A stretch of DNA of 64,000 nucleotides. Source: Theropithecus gelada (Eukaryota; Chordata; Mammalia; Primates; Cercopithecidae). Positions within the stretch are counted from its first letter, which is position 1, and every line of letters starts with the position of its first letter. Position numbers and translations under genes: made by a program. Under the pieces are notes generated by a model that worked only from the letters and a program-made list of their open reading frames with translations, was not told the origin of the DNA and made no database searches. Below, one piece after another: positions 62,218 through 64,000 of the stretch. The stretch covers positions 16,889,611 through 16,953,610 of the forward strand of contig NC_037668.1 of assembly GCF_003255815.1 (NCBI RefSeq). The letters run 5' to 3'.

Positions 62218-62463
62218 TGATTCCAAGATTTTAGGCAATAACTTAACTCTTTCAACCAATTGCCAATCAGGAAATCTTCGAATCTACCTGTGCCCTGGAA
62301 GCTCCCCCAACCCCCTTCCAATTGTCCCACCTTTCTATACTAAACCAATGTACATCCTTACAAGTACTGAGTGATGCCTTATGTCTCCCTAAAATGTGTA
62401 AAACCAAGTAGTGGCCTAATCACCTTGGGCACATGTTCTCAGGATCTCCTGAGTGCTATGTCA
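62209..62463. repeat. Right arm of the 255-bp inverted repeat
   Basis: Pairs with 61606-61861 across a spacer of about 347 bp. Confidence 0.92.
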
Positions 62464-62574
62464 CAGGCCACTGGTCCCTTGTATTTGACTCAGAATAAAT
62501 CTCTTCAAATATTTTATAGTTTGACTCTTTTCATCAACACTTGTATGCCAAGAGGCAGACAATCATAAACTATC

Positions 62575-62650
62575 ACTGCTAAAAGAAACCTTAGAAAGCA
62601 TCTGATCCAACTCCCTCATTTGACAGATGAGGAAACCGAGGCCCAATGGT
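62575..62650 (+). repeat. MIR-like fragment
   Basis: Contains 'catctgatccaactccctca' and 'gacagatgaggaaaccgagg'. Confidence 0.7.
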
Positions 62651-63633
62651 GGAGGTGGGGGAGTAAATTACTTTAGGTTGAAATTTGGACAAAAATCTAG
62701 ATCTACGTTGGAGTGCAGTGTCCTTGACCTAAGGAAAGTTGAAAAAACAGCAGAGAGATGGTCCCTATCCGAGGCCTGCATGCACTTACAAAGTAGCTTC
62801 CTGGGGAAGCAGAAGCTGCCTGGGGAAGCCCCGGGTGAGGGGAGTAGTTGAGGGGGAAAACTCCGCCTTTAGCCAGACCCTCCACGATCCCCTGGGCTCA
62901 TTTGGCTCACTAAAGTACACAACTCTTTTGCATCTTGTGCCTTTCTAAATTTCAACTGGTGACTTCTTCTCCCTTCCCTGTCTTTTAATAAGGGTGTGAG
63001 GAAGCGGGGAGATTCTATTCCTGTCTACTTCTCTAACTGTTGCAGGTTCTTAGCTGAAGGACCCAATCTCTCTGATCCTTAGGCTTCTTCAAAACACAAC
63101 AAAACAAAACAAAACGAGAAAAGTAGGGGATGGACTAAGTTCCCTTTTAGCTCTAGAATTCCATGGGTCTTCGGAGGGGAAGACAATACTTTCAGAGCTC
63201 GTTTAGCCGGTGAACCTGAAAACGAGGATTTTTTTCATTTGCGAAGTCGAGGTACTCCTGCACGCCCAGGATGCAACCACTAGAGGGCAGCAAGGCTCCG
63301 AGCACCTGGGCAGGTGTCCGCCTCCGGGCCTCACAGGAAGACAAGCAGGCTGTCTCCTCAGACCTGCCTGGGTCTCTGTAGTTATCATGTTGTAAATTCC
63401 AAATTCAGTTCTTTAGCAAACAGAGGCCAGCCAAATTAGGATGAGATGAAGTAGCAATTTTGTAAATTAGGCTTGGTACCAGAAGGATAAAAAAAAGAAG
63501 TCTAAAAAGATACTGGATTCTAGGAAAGCAAATATTTTATGAAAAATTGAAAATCTGTCCCTGTCCTAGGTTAGTCTGCTTTACACCTCACATCATCAGA
63601 GGCAGAGTTTTGAGAAGGACTAGGAACATTTTA
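62651..63633. other. Intergenic unique sequence
   Basis: Mostly unique, with an (AAAAC)n run at 63091-63115 and a CTCF-like site at 63277-63292. Both strands carry short ORFs of no clear meaning. Confidence 0.5.
63277..63292 (+). promoter_or_regulatory. Strong candidate CTCF site
   Basis: CCACTAGAGGGCAGCA matches the CTCF core CCASYAGRGGGCRSY at every constrained position, in forward orientation. Binding is inferred. Confidence 0.6.
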
Positions 63634-63950
63634 GGCCGGGTGTGGTGGCTCACACCTGTAATCCCAGCAACTTTGAGAGGCTGAGGTGGGTGGATCACTT
63701 GAGGTCAGGAGTTTGAGACCAGCCTGGGCAACATGGCAAAACCCTGTCTCTGCTAAAAATACAAAAAAATTAGCTAGACATGGTGGTGCGTGCCTGTAGT
63801 CCCAGCTACTTGGGGGACTAAGGTGGGAGGATCGTTTGAGCCCAGGAGGTTGAAGCTACAGTGAGCTGAGATCATGCCACAGCACTCCAGCCTGAGTGAC
63901 AAAGTTAAACCCTGTCTCAAAATAAACAGATAAACAACAAAACAAAAAAA
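63634..63950 (+). mobile_element. AluS, sense
   Basis: Complete sense Alu with an AAAC-type tail near the window's right end. Confidence 0.92.
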
Positions 63951-64000
63951 CTGAAAAGAACTGGGAGGATTTTAAGACTGGTAAAATTTTTGGCAGACTA

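Larger units (their letters stand above)
60974..62539 (+). mobile_element. ERV LTR (ERVL MER21-like), rearranged
   Basis: Starts TGTAAACC and ends near TCAACA, with an AATAAA inside at 62494-62499. By memory it resembles a MER21-type solo LTR. Two Alus are inserted (61242-61545 and 61915-62217), and an inverted copy of the LTR 3' half lies in the middle (61606-61861). There is no viral coding sequence. Confidence 0.6.

Noticed and set aside
62403..64000. Possible start of SNX27, the next gene in human
   Set aside because: No recognisable SNX27 exon or CpG-island promoter is seen before the window ends.
1..64000. CRISPR arrays, bacterial-type operons or a novel defence-like system
   Set aside because: The sequence is plainly primate genomic DNA; direct repeats are Alu, tails, microsatellites or assembly duplicates.

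Overview
The window is nuclear DNA from an Old World monkey (a cercopithecid such as a macaque, baboon or guenon). It is packed with Alu elements. Several are young AluY copies carrying the 'gatccggccac' right-monomer variant and the 'ggctcaagcctg' start, which I associate with Old World monkey AluYRa-type subfamilies. The genes and their order match human 1q21.3: CGN, then TUFT1 with MIR554 in its first intron. The next human gene, SNX27, is not reached.

Layout. (1) About 1-4,400: the 3' end of CGN (cingulin), with the last six coding exons on the + strand, a stop codon at 3053-3055 and a 3' UTR running to about 4.4 kb. (2) About 4,400-6,027: a short intergenic segment with one Alu, two perfect CArG boxes, and the GC-rich TATA-like promoter and CpG island of TUFT1. 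(3) 6,028 to about 51,520: all of TUFT1 (tuftelin 1). Its thirteen coding exons rebuild a 390-codon frame. Intron 1 is very large (22.7 kb) and holds the mir-554 hairpin, many Alus, a zone of broken antisense L1 copies, a processed RPS10 pseudogene and a 400-base assembly gap. Exons 2-13 lie between 28.8 and 49.7 kb, followed by a 1.8-kb 3' UTR with an AATAAA signal at 51,493. (4) About 51.5-64 kb: intergenic DNA with Alu, L1, MIR, L2 and DNA-transposon remnants, an LTR rearranged into a 255-bp fold-back inverted repeat at 61.6-62.5 kb, and a strong CTCF-like site at 63.28 kb.

Both genes are read left to right in tandem, about 1.6 kb apart. Both proteins are long coiled-coil proteins of epithelial junction or cytoskeletal structures, but nothing in the sequence shows that they work together. 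All six-frame ORFs outside the spliced exons and the RPS10 pseudogene look like repeat translations or chance frames.

I found no undescribed genetic system. The most useful observations are two assembly artefacts (around the N gap and at a single N at 40,643), the LTR fold-back, the paired CArG boxes upstream of TUFT1, and the weak splice sites around in-frame TUFT1 exon 2. All repeat and motif calls were made by eye; no alignment or database search was run.
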